Assembly: GCA_022376925.1 (NCBI GenBank)
Contig: JAIOJX010000003.1
Span: 41,463,874 to 41,527,873, forward strand
Reading direction: 5' to 3'
From: Tragulus kanchil
Taxonomy: Eukaryota; Chordata; Mammalia; Artiodactyla; Tragulidae
Length of the DNA: 64,000 nucleotides
Positions 35,558 to 46,329 of this stretch are shown here, piece after piece (position 1 is the first letter of the stretch; every line of letters begins with the position of its first letter). A program made the translations under genes and the position numbers. Under the pieces are notes generated by a model. The model saw only the letters and a program-made list of their open reading frames with translations, was not told the origin of the DNA and did not search any database.

Positions 35558-36167
35558 ACTTTTTTGGTTATTTTTAAGTTTCATAATTTATTACTGTATT
35601 TCTCCTTTCATCCTGTCTTGCATTCTCTTCCATTCCTATTGATGACAATATTTGATTATATATTATATATGTCTTTCTCCCCTTCCACTTTTTTTCTTTA
35701 GATAAATATGCATCCTGGAAGATGCAATATTATTAAATAATAGCAATGGAGCTTTAAAGTGGAAATAATGGAATTTTGTTATAAACTTTGTTCTGTTTCA
35801 TATTTATTTGCCCATTATTTTATTTTTGTGATCTTCCAAGTTGCTATATCCATTTAGTTAATTTCTTCTCATCAACCCATATTCCAGCATCATCAAATGC
35901 CCTGGTAAGCATCTAGAGCTTTCCTGATAGACAACTAGGTTACTTCCAACCCTTTGCTGCCACAAACCATTATATATTGTAAGCATCTGTCTCATCCACA
36001 TCTCCTGTGAATTTAAGCAGAACTTTCTAGGATATATACCAGAAGCAGGATTCCCCTGCTCTATTAGCATTAATATTAGCATATTTAACTTCACTGAATT
36101 CTACAGAGTGCTGGGCAAAATGGAAGCACCATCCTACAGTCTACAAAATAGATTGCTAGTAGGAACC

Positions 36168-36630
36168 TGCAGTATATAACACAGGGAGTTCAGCTCCAGG
36201 CTCTGTGGTGACCTAGAGGGTGGGATGGGGAGGTGGGATGGAGGTTCAAGAAGTGGTGGAGAGGTTCCCTGGTGGTCCAGTGGGTAGAGAGTTCACCTTG
36301 CAGTGCAGTGGGCACCTGTTTGATCCCTAGCCGGGAGGATCCCACGTACCATGGAGTGACTGGTCCGGTGTGTCCAAGTATGAGCCAGTGCTTTGAAACA
36401 CATGCGCCCAGAGCCGGTGCTCTGCAATGAGAGAGGCCACTGCAATGGGAGGCCCATACTTGCCAGAAGAATAAAAGATGGATGAAAATAAATATATAAA
36501 AATAAAAGAGGCATGATGCAGGGGAAAGAAGTAGGGGATATATATACATACACATGGCTGGCTCACTTTGTTGTACAGCAGAAACTGACACAATACTGTA
36601 AAGCAGTTACACCCCAACTGTAAAAAGAGG
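36168..36630 (+). mobile_element. L1 3' end split by a GC-rich SINE
   Basis: Left piece (about 36168-36261) has 'ataacacagggagttcagct'. Right piece (about 36511-36630) has 'ggggatatatatacatacacatggctgg' and 'ttacaccccaactgtaaaaag'. Both are in L1 3' UTR order, interrupted by the SINE at 36262-36510. Confidence 0.82.
36262..36510 (+). mobile_element. GC-rich tRNA-derived SINE, short 3' form, nested
   Basis: Head 'aggttccctggtggtccagtgggta', B-box 'tgtttgatccc', 'ggtccggtgtgtccaagta' and 'acatgcgcccagagccggtg' blocks. It ends after 'gatggatgaaaataaatata' without the C-rich module. Confidence 0.9.
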
Positions 36631-36834
36631 GGTTTCCCCAGTGGCTCAGATGGTAAAGAATCTGCCTACAGTGCAGAAGACCCAGGTCCGATGCCTGGGT
36701 GGGAAGGATCTCCTGGCGAAGGAAATGGTTACCCACTCCAGCATTCTTGCTTGGAGAATTCCATGGACAGAGGAGCCTGGCAGACAGGCTACACTCCATG
36801 GGACTTCAAAGAGTCAGACATGACTGAGCAACTG
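36631..36834 (+). mobile_element. Bov-tA SINE
   Basis: Head 'ggtttccccagtggctcagatgg' follows the L1 tail directly. Core and tail ('gagtcagacatgactgagcaac') intact. Confidence 0.92.
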
Positions 36835-37314
36835 TTAAAAAGAGAGTGAGAATTTGTGTGATCCTGGAAGATGCAATATTATTAAATAATAGCAATGAAG
36901 CTTTAAAGTGGAAATAATGGAATTTTGTTATAAACTTTGTTCTGTTTCATATTTATTTGCCCATTATTTTATTTTGTGACTTCCAAGTTGCTATATCCAT
37001 TTAGTTAATTTCTTCTCATCAACCCATATTCCAGCATCATCAAATGCCCTGGTAAGCATCTAGAGCTTTCCTGATAGACAACTAGGTTACTTCCAACCCT
37101 TTGCTGCCACAAACCATTATATATTGTAAGCATCTGTCTCATCCACATCTCCTGTGAATTTAAGCAGAACTTTCTAGGATATATACCAGAAGCAGGATTC
37201 CCCTGCTCTATTAGCATTAATATTAGCATATTTAACTTCACTGAATTCTACAGAGTGCTGGGCAAAATGGAAGCACCATCCTACAGTCTACAAAATAGAT
37301 TGCTAGTAGGAACC

Positions 37315-37777
37315 TGCAGTATATAACACAGGGAGTTCAGCTCCAGGCTCTGTGGTGACCTAGAGGGTGGGATGGGGAGGTGGGATGGAGGTTCAAGAAG
37401 TGGTGGAGAGGTTCCCTGGTGGTCCAGTGGGTAGAGAGTTCACCTTGCAGTGCAGTGGGCACCTGTTTGATCCCTAGCCGGGAGGATCCCACGTACCATG
37501 GAGTGACTGGTCCGGTGTGTCCAAGTATGAGCCAGTGCTTTGAAACACATGCGCCCAGAGCCGGTGCTCTGCAATGAGAGAGGCCACTGCAATGGGAGGC
37601 CCATACTTGCCAGAAGAATAAAAGATGGATGAAAATAAATATATAAAAATAAAAGAGGCATGATGCAGGGGAAAGAAGTAGGGGATATATATACATACAC
37701 ATGGCTGGCTCACTTTGTTGTACAGCAGAAACTGACACAATACTGTAAAGCAGTTACACCCCAACTGTAAAAAGAGG
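37315..37777 (+). mobile_element. L1 3' end split by a SINE, second copy
   Basis: Duplicate of 36168-36630 at an offset of 1147. Confidence 0.82.
37409..37657 (+). mobile_element. GC-rich tRNA-derived SINE, nested, second copy
   Basis: Duplicate of 36262-36510 with no difference noticed. Confidence 0.9.
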
Positions 37778-37983
37778 GGTTTCCCCAGTGGCTCAGATGG
37801 TAAAGAATCTGCCTACAGTGCAGAAGACCCAGGTCCGATGCCTGGGTGGGAAGGATCTCCTGGCGAAGGAAATGGTTACCCACTCCAGCATTCTTGCTTG
37901 GAGAATTCCATGGACAGAGGAGCCTGGCAGACAGGCTACACTCCATGGGACTTCAAAGAGTCAGACATGACTGAGCAACTGTT
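37778..37983 (+). mobile_element. Bov-tA SINE, second copy
   Basis: Duplicate of 36631-36834. Its tail is repeated a third time at 39032-39066 because duplications 11 and 12 overlap here. Confidence 0.92.
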
Positions 37984-38094
37984 AAAAAAGAGAGAGTGAG
38001 AATTTGTGTGCTCTTTCTTACTTGTCCATCTGATTGTGAAGATCAGTATCTCACAGTTGTTGAACCTACAATCCTTCAGTTACTAGTCACTCTA

Positions 38095-38483
38095 CATTCC
38101 TTTCTCCTAGGTGCAGGTTTATATTCTCTGTGCATTTTTCTATGGGATAGTTTGCATTTCTCTTGCTAATTTTCAGGAACTTCTTACTCTACATATAATC
38201 CCCTCTTCCCTTTTCAGGTGTCTTTGGCTCCCTATTCACTTTGCCTATAGACTTCCTCCTTGAGCAGAAATTTTTAATTTTGATGTAACCAAATCCACCA
38301 GCTTTCCTTTTGGTTTGGTCTTTGAGATCTTCTTTTCAAAACATCCTTCCCATTCTCCCACCTACTGTTGTAAGAATTTTCTTATACATTTAGTACCTTC
38401 AGGTTTGAGTTTTCTATTCACATTTTTATATTTATAGTTGCGTTTGATTTAAACTATTTAAAATTCTTCAGTGATTTTCATGT
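38095..38483 (-). mobile_element. Old L1 (L1M-like) fragment
   Basis: Inverse L1 words 'aatttttaattttgatgtaacc' and 'gatcttcttttcaaaacatccttccc' near 38270-38350 resemble old L1 3' regions. Duplicated at about 39181-39569. Confidence 0.55.
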
Positions 38484-39020
38484 TGTTCAGAATGAAGTTC
38501 AAAACCCTTCTTATAGTGTATGAGGTTCTTTTGAAAATTCCCAGAATTTTCTAGCTCATCTCTCAGTGCTTTTCAGCTCTTCTCATCTTAATTAGCTGAA
38601 TTGCCCCACATACCTCTAAGATTGCTACACATTCTCTAACCCTCTGGACTTTGCATGTGTTTTTCCCTTGGCCTGGCATACTCTCACTACAGCTTTACAT
38701 AACTGATTCCCACTAATCCCTAAAGGCTGGACTCAGACAACCCCTCCTTCAAGAAGTCTTCCTAGACTCTAAGACTGGATTAACCAACACTCTGTGTGCC
38801 AATCATCTCTAGTCATATTATAATTCTTACTGCTCATATTATATCACCCTAAAATGTAACTGGATACCTGTCTGTCTCTACCACTAGTTATAAGCAATTT
38901 GGGAGAATAGATGGGGTCTTCGTCATCTGCGGACTTACATGGACTTATGTCCTCAATGCCTAACCTATTGCTTGGCACATAGAAGGAATTAACAAATAAT
39001 TATGGAAAGAGAGAATGCAT
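38484..39020 (+). mobile_element. L2 LINE 3' end
   Basis: Contains 'gaatgaagttcaaaacccttct' (38489), a 'ccttcaagaagtcttcctaga' block (38748) and the terminal 'cctattgcttggcacatagaagg' (38963-38985), the order expected of an L2 3' end. Cut by the filler at 39023. Confidence 0.75.
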
Positions 39021-39031
39021 AACCATCTGAT

Positions 39032-39068
39032 TGGGACTTCAAAGAGTCAGACATGACTGAGCAACTGT
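39032..39068 (+). mobile_element. Bov-tA tail, third partial copy
   Basis: Only the last ~35 bases of the SINE, starting at the boundary of duplication 12. Confidence 0.85.
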
Positions 39069-39569
39069 TAAAAAAGAGAGAGTGAGAATTTGTGTGCTCT
39101 TTCTTACTTGTCCATCTGATTGTGAAGATCAGTATCTCACAGTTGTTGAACCTACAATCCTTCAGTTACTAGTCACTCTACATTCCTTTCTCCTAGGTGC
39201 AGGTTTATATTCTCTGTGCATTTTTCTATGGGATAGTTTGCATTTCTCTTGCTAATTTTCAGGAACTTCTTACTCTACATATAATCCCCTCTTCCCTTTT
39301 CAGGTGTCTTTGGCTCCCTATTCACTTTGCCTATAGACTTCCTCCTTGAGCAGAAATTTTTAATTTTGATGTAACCAAATCCACCAGCTTTCCTTTTGGT
39401 TTGGTCTTTGAGATCTTCTTTTCAAAACATCCTTCCCATTCTCCCACCTACTGTTGTAAGAATTTTCTTATACATTTAGTACCTTCAGGTTTGAGTTTTC
39501 TATTCACATTTTTATATTTATAGTTGCGTTTGATTTAAACTATTTAAAATTCTTCAGTGATTTTCATGT

Positions 39570-40106
39570 TGTTCAGAATGAAGTTCAAAACCCTTCTTAT
39601 AGTGTATGAGGTTCTTTTGAAAATTCCCAGAATTTTCTAGCTCATCTCTCAGTGCTTTTCAGCTCTTCTCATCTTAATTAGCTGAATTGCCCCACATACC
39701 TCTAAGATTGCTACACATTCTCTAACCCTCTGGACTTTGCATGTGTTTTTCCCTTGGCCTGGCATACTCTCACTACAGCTTTACATAACTGATTCCCACT
39801 AATCCCTAAGGGCTGGACTCAGACAACCCCTCCTTCAAGAAGTCTTCCTAGACTCTAAGACTGGATTAACCAACACTCTGTGTGCCAATCATCTCTAGTC
39901 ATATTATAATTCTTACTGCTCATATTATATCACCCTAAAATGTAACTGGATACCTGTCTGTCTCTACCACTAGTTATAAGCAATTTGGGAGAATAGATGG
40001 GGTCTTCGTCATCTGCGGACTTACATGGACTTATGTCCTCAATGCCTAACCTATTGCTTGGCACATAGAAGGAATTAACAAATAATTATGGAAAGAGAGA
40101 ATGCAT
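39570..40106 (+). mobile_element. L2 LINE 3' end, second copy
   Basis: Duplicate of 38484-39020 with one A/G difference near 39810. Confidence 0.75.
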
Positions 40107-40339
40107 AATTTAATGAGTCAGAAATTTTGACCCTTACTTCATTTATAGACAGAACCACATTCTTACTTTAGAGTATTTTCATGGGGAGATGAACATTTGC
40201 TTTAAGTCATTTTTGCTGGTATAATGAGTATATTCCTTAAGGCTCTTAAGTAATTCTCCATTTTCCTACCTCAGCACTTCTTGGTTCCTAGTGCATTGCC
40301 ACTTTACCAAGAACCATACAAGAGGTACATTCTTCCAGC

Positions 40340-40607
40340 TATAGAATCCAAAGTCCTAGGGATGTAATCTACAGCATGGTGACTATAGATAATAATATCA
40401 TGTTCAATATTTGCTAAGAGAGTAGATCTTAAAAGTTCACATTATAAGAAAAAAATTGTAACTCTCTGTGGTGATGGATGTGAATGAAATTTATTGTAGT
40501 AATCATTTGGTAGTGAACACAAATACTGAATCATTATGTTGTGCACTGAAACTATTAATAATATAATGTTATATGTCTGCTATATCTCAATGAAAAAAAC
40601 AACTGTT
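40340..40607 (+). mobile_element. L1 3' UTR end
   Basis: 'gggatgtaatctacagcatggtgactata' region near 40360, 'gagagtagatcttaaaagttc' near 40419, 'ggtgatggatgtgaatgaaa' near 40471 and a terminal 'atatctcaatgaaaaaaac'. This is a typical mammalian L1 3' UTR. Confidence 0.82.
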
Positions 40608-40847
40608 GAGTTTCTGCCATATGTAGAAAAATGTTTCTTCCTAACTGTGAATGCTTGACCTCTTAGGGGTCTCACTGCCCTAAGAGAAAAGAAATATTGA
40701 CACTAAAATTAATTCTGAGCATTCAGGAAGAGAAGGTGAAAACCCCACCTCCAAAAGGGAGTGAGAAAAGTAGGTGGATATAGAGGAAATAAGTAGTCAA
40801 CTGCCAACACTTCCTTCTTGAGTCTTAAATCTTGCAGAGTGTACTAA

Positions 40848-41045
40848 TCTATACTAATTAGCCCCAAACTTGGTGACTGAAAACAATAAACATTTTTCTA
40901 TGAGTTAGGAATCTAGGCCCTCCTTTACTGGGTTCTGTAGCTCCAGGCCTCTCATAAGAGATGTCAAGATGTTGACTTGAAATACCTGAAGGTTCAACTG
41001 AGAGGGGATCCAATTTCAGGCTAACATACATGGTTGTTGTAGGAA
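40848..41045 (-). mobile_element. Old MaLR-like LTR fragment
   Basis: 'taattagccccaaacttggtgactgaaaacaataaacattttt' (40856-40898) and 'tcaactgagaggggatcca' (40995) resemble inverse MaLR LTR sequence. A 108-codon minus frame nearby has no domain. Confidence 0.5.
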
Positions 41046-41058
41046 GTAAGGGATTTGT

Positions 41059-41088
41059 AGTGTGTGTGTGTGTGTGCATGTGTGTGAA
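41059..41088. repeat. TG microsatellite
   Basis: (TG)n with one CA interruption. Confidence 0.9.
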
Positions 41089-42100
41089 GGCTGTCATATT
41101 AACTAGGAAAGTCAAAGTAAGCCTCGTTGAGAAGATGAGACTTAGCAAAGACATAAAGGAGATGAGAGAGTTAGTCAAGGACATATCTTGGGAAATGCCT
41201 ATTTAGGCAGAAAAACAGCTAAGGCTTAATGACAGGAGTCATTATGAATGTATATATTTAATTTTATATATTTATATAAATATATATTAAGACATGAGTC
41301 ATTAATATACATGCTTATGCGTGTATGTTTGCTTATATATGTTTGTGTGTGTTTATGCAGCCAATGAACATGCTCTAGGCCACAAACAATCATGATTTAT
41401 TTGGTCTAATGTTAAGAATAACAGTATAGACTGATATATTAATACAAGGTGTTCTGTAAGATAAACATGGAGCAGCAAATCTTTCTATAGTCTCAGTAAC
41501 AACAATATGGTTTAGAATATAGAACTGTGTATTTCAATGAAGAATAATATGGACTAGGATACTAACCTTAGATGGAAATGTCTTAGAATATGCTAGGTAA
41601 GTCTTTTACCTTAGAATATGCCAGGTAAGTCATTAACCAACAAAACTTGGAACCTTAGTGGCTTATTAAAAAATAAAAAAATCTTCATAAAAAAAGATGC
41701 TTCCATTTCACAAGGACAGGTTCCTTCAAATAATGGCTCAGCAGTGGAGGCAGTTTCTATTTTATGACTCTGCCATCTAGATATGGAGCTCCAAGGAACT
41801 TTCCAGAGCAGATGAAAGCAAAATACTTGGAAAACTCATAGTCTTTTAATCCTTTGCTGTGAAAGTGACTCCTATAACTTAAGCTTTAGCTCATTGGCCA
41901 GAACTAGTCAAATGTTCCAACTTAACCACCAGAGTCTTTCTGGTGCTCAGAATAAGGAAAAGGCACAGGCTTAGGGAAAATAGCATTGTCTCTGATTCAG
42001 AAGAGAGCAAGTCAGACTGTATTTGTATCACTGATGGGTAGGTTAACCTTAAGTCTTGAATGAAACTCTTTCTAACCAGATTTCAAGAAATAGGTTTTGG
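41089..42100. other. AT-rich intergenic DNA, one weak LTR-like patch
   Basis: About 41255-41290 is an A/T tract. About 41640-41950 has LTR-like words ('cttggaaccttagtggctta'), too weak to name. No gene. Confidence 0.45.
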
Positions 42101-42477
42101 TAATAAAGCATGAGGTTTTTTATTACTTTGTTTTGTTATCTAACTTTTCAGGTTTCTTAGTTCTTCCCCCTCTATTTCTAATGACGTCTTCTGTTCATCA
42201 ATGGGTTATTTTCCCTCTTCCCAAAGGTGCTGAGCACATAATCCACAATTAACAAATATGCAAACTTAATGAATGAAGGGACAAAAATTTTTAAACTCAA
42301 TCAATTCTGATACTTGTTAAGTTTTATTAAAGACTTAATTAGGAAAAAGATAAGAGAATAAATGAGTAGAAAGTTCCACTAATAACTGACAATTCATCCA
42401 TCTTTCATCCTCCTTCAAAGTAGCCCATAATTAAGGGTTGATGATGTCATCATCTATAATTATACCTCGATTTGTAT

Positions 42478-42660
42478 CTCATTTCAACTTTGCAAGGCAT
42501 GCTACATCTATTATCTCACTGTATCCTCACACCTGCAAAGACAGTAAAGCAAGCATTATCCCCATTTTGCAGATTAGGAAGTTAAATTGTAGCAATGTTA
42601 AGTGAACTGCCTAAATTCCATGATGAGGCCTGATACTGTCACTAGAACCCTATGCTTCCC
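42478..42660 (-). mobile_element. MIR-like SINE
   Basis: 'attatccccattttgcagattaggaa' (42555-42580) is the inverse MIR core, followed by a 'gaactgcctaaattcc' block. Second copy at about 43595-43777. Confidence 0.65.
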
Positions 42661-42784
42661 CACTAGAACATAGGGATGTCTGCAAAAGGTGATCCACAGA
42701 GGCAAGAAAGAGGCTCCTTTTAAACCTTCAACACAGAAAAATCCAAGTTGGCCATAACAATCTCATAAGAGCATAGTTCTTCCA

Positions 42785-43206
42785 GTAGTCATGTACGTAT
42801 GTGAGAGTTGGACTGTAGAAAAGGCTGAGTGCTAAAGAACTAATGCCTTTGAACTGTGGTATAAAAGAAGGCTCTTGAGAGTCCCTTAGATGGCAAGGAG
42901 ATCAAACCAGTCAATTCCATAAGAAATCAATCCTGAATGTTAATTGGAAGAACTGATGCTGAAGCTGAAGCTCCAATACTTTGGCCACCTGATTCCAAGA
43001 GCCAACTCATTGGAAAAGACCCTGATGCTGGACAAGATTGAGGGCAAAAGATAAGGGGATAACAGAGGATGAGATGGTTGAATGGCATCACTGATTCAAT
43101 GGACATGAGTTTGAGCAAGCTCTGGTATATTGTGAAGGACAGGGGAGCCTGGTGTGCTGCAGTCCATGGGGTCACAAAAAGTTGGACATGACTGAACAGC
43201 AGGAGC
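42785..43206 (+). mobile_element. BovB (RTE) LINE 3' end
   Basis: Plus-strand BovB tail. Positions 42944-43040 translate in parts to the well-known BovB reverse-transcriptase C-terminus (EELMLKLKLQYFGHL). It is followed by 'ggatgagatggttgaatggcatcactgattcaatggacatgag' and the 3' end 'ggacatgactgaacagc'. Frame breaks make it a pseudogene fragment. Confidence 0.88.
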
Positions 43207-43594
43207 TTGTTTTGTTTTAATAAAGCATGAGGTTTTTTATTACTTTGTTTTGTTATCTAACTTTTCAGGTTTCTTAGTTCTTCCCCCTCTATTTCTAATG
43301 ACGTCTTCTGTTCATCAATGGGTTATTTTCCCTCTTCCCAAAGGTGCTGAGCACATAATCCACAATTAACAAATATGCAAACTTAATGAATGAAGGGACA
43401 AAAATTTTTAAACTCAATCAATTCTGATACTTGTTAAGTTTTATTAAAGACTTAATTAGGAAAAAGATAAGAGAATAAATGAGTAGAAAGTTCCACTAAT
43501 AACTGACAATTCATCCATCTTTCATCCTCCTTCAAAGTAGCCCATAATTAAGGGTTGATGATGTCATCATCTATAATTATACCTCGATTTGTAT

Positions 43595-43777
43595 CTCATT
43601 TCAACTTTGCAAGGCATGCTACATCTATTATCTCACTGTATCCTCACACCTGCAAAGACAGTAAAGCAAGCATTATCCCCATTTTGCAGATTAGGAAGTT
43701 AAATTGTAGCAATGTTAAGTGAACTGCCTAAATTCCATGATGAGGCCTGATACTGTCACTAGAACCCTATGCTTCCC
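43595..43777 (-). mobile_element. MIR-like SINE, second copy
   Basis: Duplicate of 42478-42660 at offset 1117. Confidence 0.65.
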
Positions 43778-43901
43778 CACTAGAACATAGGGATGTCTGC
43801 AAAAGGTGATCCACAGAGGCAAGAAAGAGGCTCCTTTTAAACCTTCAACACAGAAAAATCCAAGTTGGCCATAACAATCTCATAAGAGCATAGTTCTTCC
43901 A

Positions 43902-44323
43902 GTAGTCATGTACGTATGTGAGAGTTGGACTGTAGAAAAGGCTGAGTGCTAAAGAACTAATGCCTTTGAACTGTGGTATAAAAGAAGGCTCTTGAGAGTC
44001 CCTTAGATGGCAAGGAGATCAAACCAGTCAATTCCATAAGAAATCAATCCTGAATGTTAATTGGAAGAACTGATGCTGAAGCTGAAGCTCCAATACTTTG
44101 GCCACCTGATTCCAAGAGCCAACTCATTGGAAAAGACCCTGATGCTGGACAAGATTGAGGGCAAAAGATAAGGGGATAACAGAGGATGAGATGGTTGAAT
44201 GGCATCACTGATTCAATGGACATGAGTTTGAGCAAGCTCTGGTATATTGTGAAGGACAGGGGAGCCTGGTGTGCTGCAGTCCATGGGGTCACAAAAAGTT
44301 GGACATGACTGAACAGCAGGAGC
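43902..44323 (+). mobile_element. BovB (RTE) LINE 3' end, second copy
   Basis: Duplicate of 42785-43206. Confidence 0.88.
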
Positions 44324-44518
44324 ATAATTTTTAAAAATCTCATTCCAGTGCATGCCACTCTCTAAACTACTCTGGAAGTGAGTGAAATATAAGCTTTAGG
44401 AAAGTTTTCCTGTGAAAGACCAGACAGTGAATGTTTTAGGCTTTGCAGTCATATGCTCTTTCTGTTTCATATTCTTCTTGGTTATGTTTTACAGTCTAGT
44501 TTAATTTTTCTAACAAAT

Positions 44519-44690
44519 ACTTCTTTATTTGGCTGTTCTGGGTCTCAGTTGTGGTATACAGGATCTTCAGTTGAGGCATGTGAATTCTTAGTGTATCATG
44601 AGGAACTGAGTTCCCTGACCAGGGCTCAAACCTGGCCTCCCTTCATTGGGAGCAAAGAGACATGAGTCACTGGACCACCATGGACATCTC
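44519..44690 (-). mobile_element. CHR-type tRNA SINE
   Basis: Minus-strand: 'ggctgttctgggtctcagttg' start and 'ctgagttccctgaccagggctcaaacc' with inverse B-box near 44620. The head inverse is 'cactggaccaccatggacatc'. Confidence 0.8.
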
Positions 44691-45062
44691 CTTTATTCTG
44701 GTTTTAAGATGTAAATATTCTCTTAATTCACAGACTCCTGACAAATAGGCCATGGGATTTGTCCCGCAGGTCAAAGGACGCTATTTTTCTGCAGAAGGTT
44801 GACAGTGACTGGTCAGCTGACTGCTACAGTGTAGACTTGCCATTGTTGCCTGGGGTGACCTTCTGGGAAGTTCTCTTTATACCACAAACTACACCCTTTC
44901 AGATGAAACTTTAGATAAGAATTTTTTGCCCTGTCAGATGACATGCAATGTGTCCCTTCTGGAGCATGGCCAGGTCTGTGACTTGGCTTTGCAAACTGAG
45001 TTTTGCACCCCAGTCACAGTTGGAGGGGCATTGGATGCTCACTTTCTTTTATAGAGTATTGA
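44691..45062. other. Unassigned intergenic DNA
   Basis: Nothing recognised; duplicated at about 45835-46206. Confidence 0.5.
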
Positions 45063-45185
45063 ACTTCTCCATGGAGAAGGAAATGACAACCCACTCCAGT
45101 GTTCTTGCCTGAAGAATCCAGGAACAGAAGAGCCTATGGGGCTACAGTCAATAGGACTGCCAAGGGTTGGACATAACTGATTAAC
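45063..45185 (+). mobile_element. Bov-A SINE, 5'-truncated
   Basis: Only the second half: 'ggagaaggaaatgacaaccc', 'actccagtgttcttgcctg', 'ggttggacataactgatta'. Confidence 0.85.
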
Positions 45186-45582
45186 ATGCACACACAAATA
45201 TAACATTTTGTACAGAGAGCCACAGGAGCATGGAAAGAATCTCAATTCTTCATGGGGAAGAAACAGGGAAGGTGCCAGAAAGAAAGTGAGGTCTGAGTTG
45301 AGTAGGAGAGAGAATGAGAAAAGTGATTGAGACAAAGGGAATAGTATATATACAGAAGTAGGACAGAGGGTGATGAGATTGAAAGTTAGTCAGAGCATAA
45401 TGTTACTCGCACATGTTGTGTCTGGGAGGAATGGATGGTAGGCAGGTAAAATGTAGAAATGTGCTGGAATCTATTCCATGTTCCAGCGAAAAGTTTGCTC
45501 ATCCTGGAGGCAATGGCCATGGTGCAAACCAGTGGCACCACAAGATGCATGGTTTTGAAAGGAGTCTTAAGCTGTGATGTGG
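45186..45582 (-). mobile_element. L2-like LINE fragment, cut at junction
   Basis: Purine-rich sequence with inverse-L2 character ('ggcaatggccatggtgcaaac' near 45511) breaks off at 45582 and continues only after 46726. Confidence 0.45.
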
Positions 45583-45662
45583 TTTTAGGCTTTGCAGTCA
45601 TATGCTCTTTCTGTTTCATATTCTTCTTGGTTATGTTATCTAGTTTAATTTTTCTAACAAAT

Positions 45663-45834
45663 ACTTCTTTATTTGGCTGTTCTGGGTCTCAGTTGTGGTA
45701 TACAGGATCTTCAGTTGAGGCATGTGAATTCTTAGTGTATCATGAGGAACTGAGTTCCCTGACCAGGGCTCAAACCTGGCCTCCCTTCATTGGGAGCAAA
45801 GAGACATGAGTCACTGGACCACCATGGACATCTC
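45663..45834 (-). mobile_element. CHR-type tRNA SINE, second copy
   Basis: Duplicate of 44519-44690 at offset 1144. Confidence 0.8.
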
Positions 45835-46206
45835 CTTTATTCTGGTTTTAAGATGTAAATATTCTCTTAATTCACAGACTCCTGACAAATAGGCCATGGG
45901 ATTTGTCCCGCAGGTCAAAGGACGCTATTTTTCTGCAGAAGGTTGACAGTGACTGGTCAGCTGACTGCTACAGTGTAGACTTGCCATTGTTGCCTGGGGT
46001 GACCTTCTGGGAAGTTCTCTTTATACCACAAACTACACCCTTTCAGATGAAACTTTAGATAAGAATTTTTTGCCCTGTCAGATGACATGCAATGTGTCCC
46101 TTCTGGAGCATGGCCAGGTCTGTGACTTGGCTTTGCAAACTGAGTTTTGCACCCCAGTCACAGTTGGAGGGGCATTGGATGCTCACTTTCTTTTATAGAG
46201 TATTGA

Positions 46207-46329
46207 ACTTCTCCATGGAGAAGGAAATGACAACCCACTCCAGTGTTCTTGCCTGAAGAATCCAGGAACAGAAGAGCCTATGGGGCTACAGTCAATAGGA
46301 CTGCCAAGGGTTGGACATAACTGATTAAC
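46207..46329 (+). mobile_element. Bov-A SINE, 5'-truncated, second copy
   Basis: Duplicate of 45063-45185. Confidence 0.85.

Larger units (their letters stand above)
35712..38010 (+). repeat. Direct duplication 11 (two ~1149 bp copies, head to tail)
   Basis: Copy 1 is 35712-36860 and copy 2 is 36861-38010. Small indels lie in the 5' part of copy 2 (near 36972) and in the last 30 bases of copy 1 (an A/AG run near 36840). Both copies contain an L1 3' end interrupted by a GC-rich SINE and followed by a Bov-tA. Confidence 0.97.
37946..40108 (+). repeat. Direct duplication 12 (two 1077 bp copies, 9 bp filler)
   Basis: Copy 1 is 37946-39022 and copy 2 is 39032-40108, offset 1086. It overlaps the last 65 bases of duplication 11, so that piece occurs at about 36799, 37946 and 39032. 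The filler 39023-39031 extends into an 11-base match with 38026-38036. Confidence 0.97.
42101..44323 (+). repeat. Direct duplication 13 (two 1106 bp copies, 11 bp filler)
   Basis: Copy 1 is 42101-43206 and copy 2 is 43218-44323, offset 1117 at both ends. The T/G-rich filler 43207-43217 repeats a 10-base word found at about 42128. Both copies contain a MIR-like fragment and a BovB 3' end. Confidence 0.97.
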
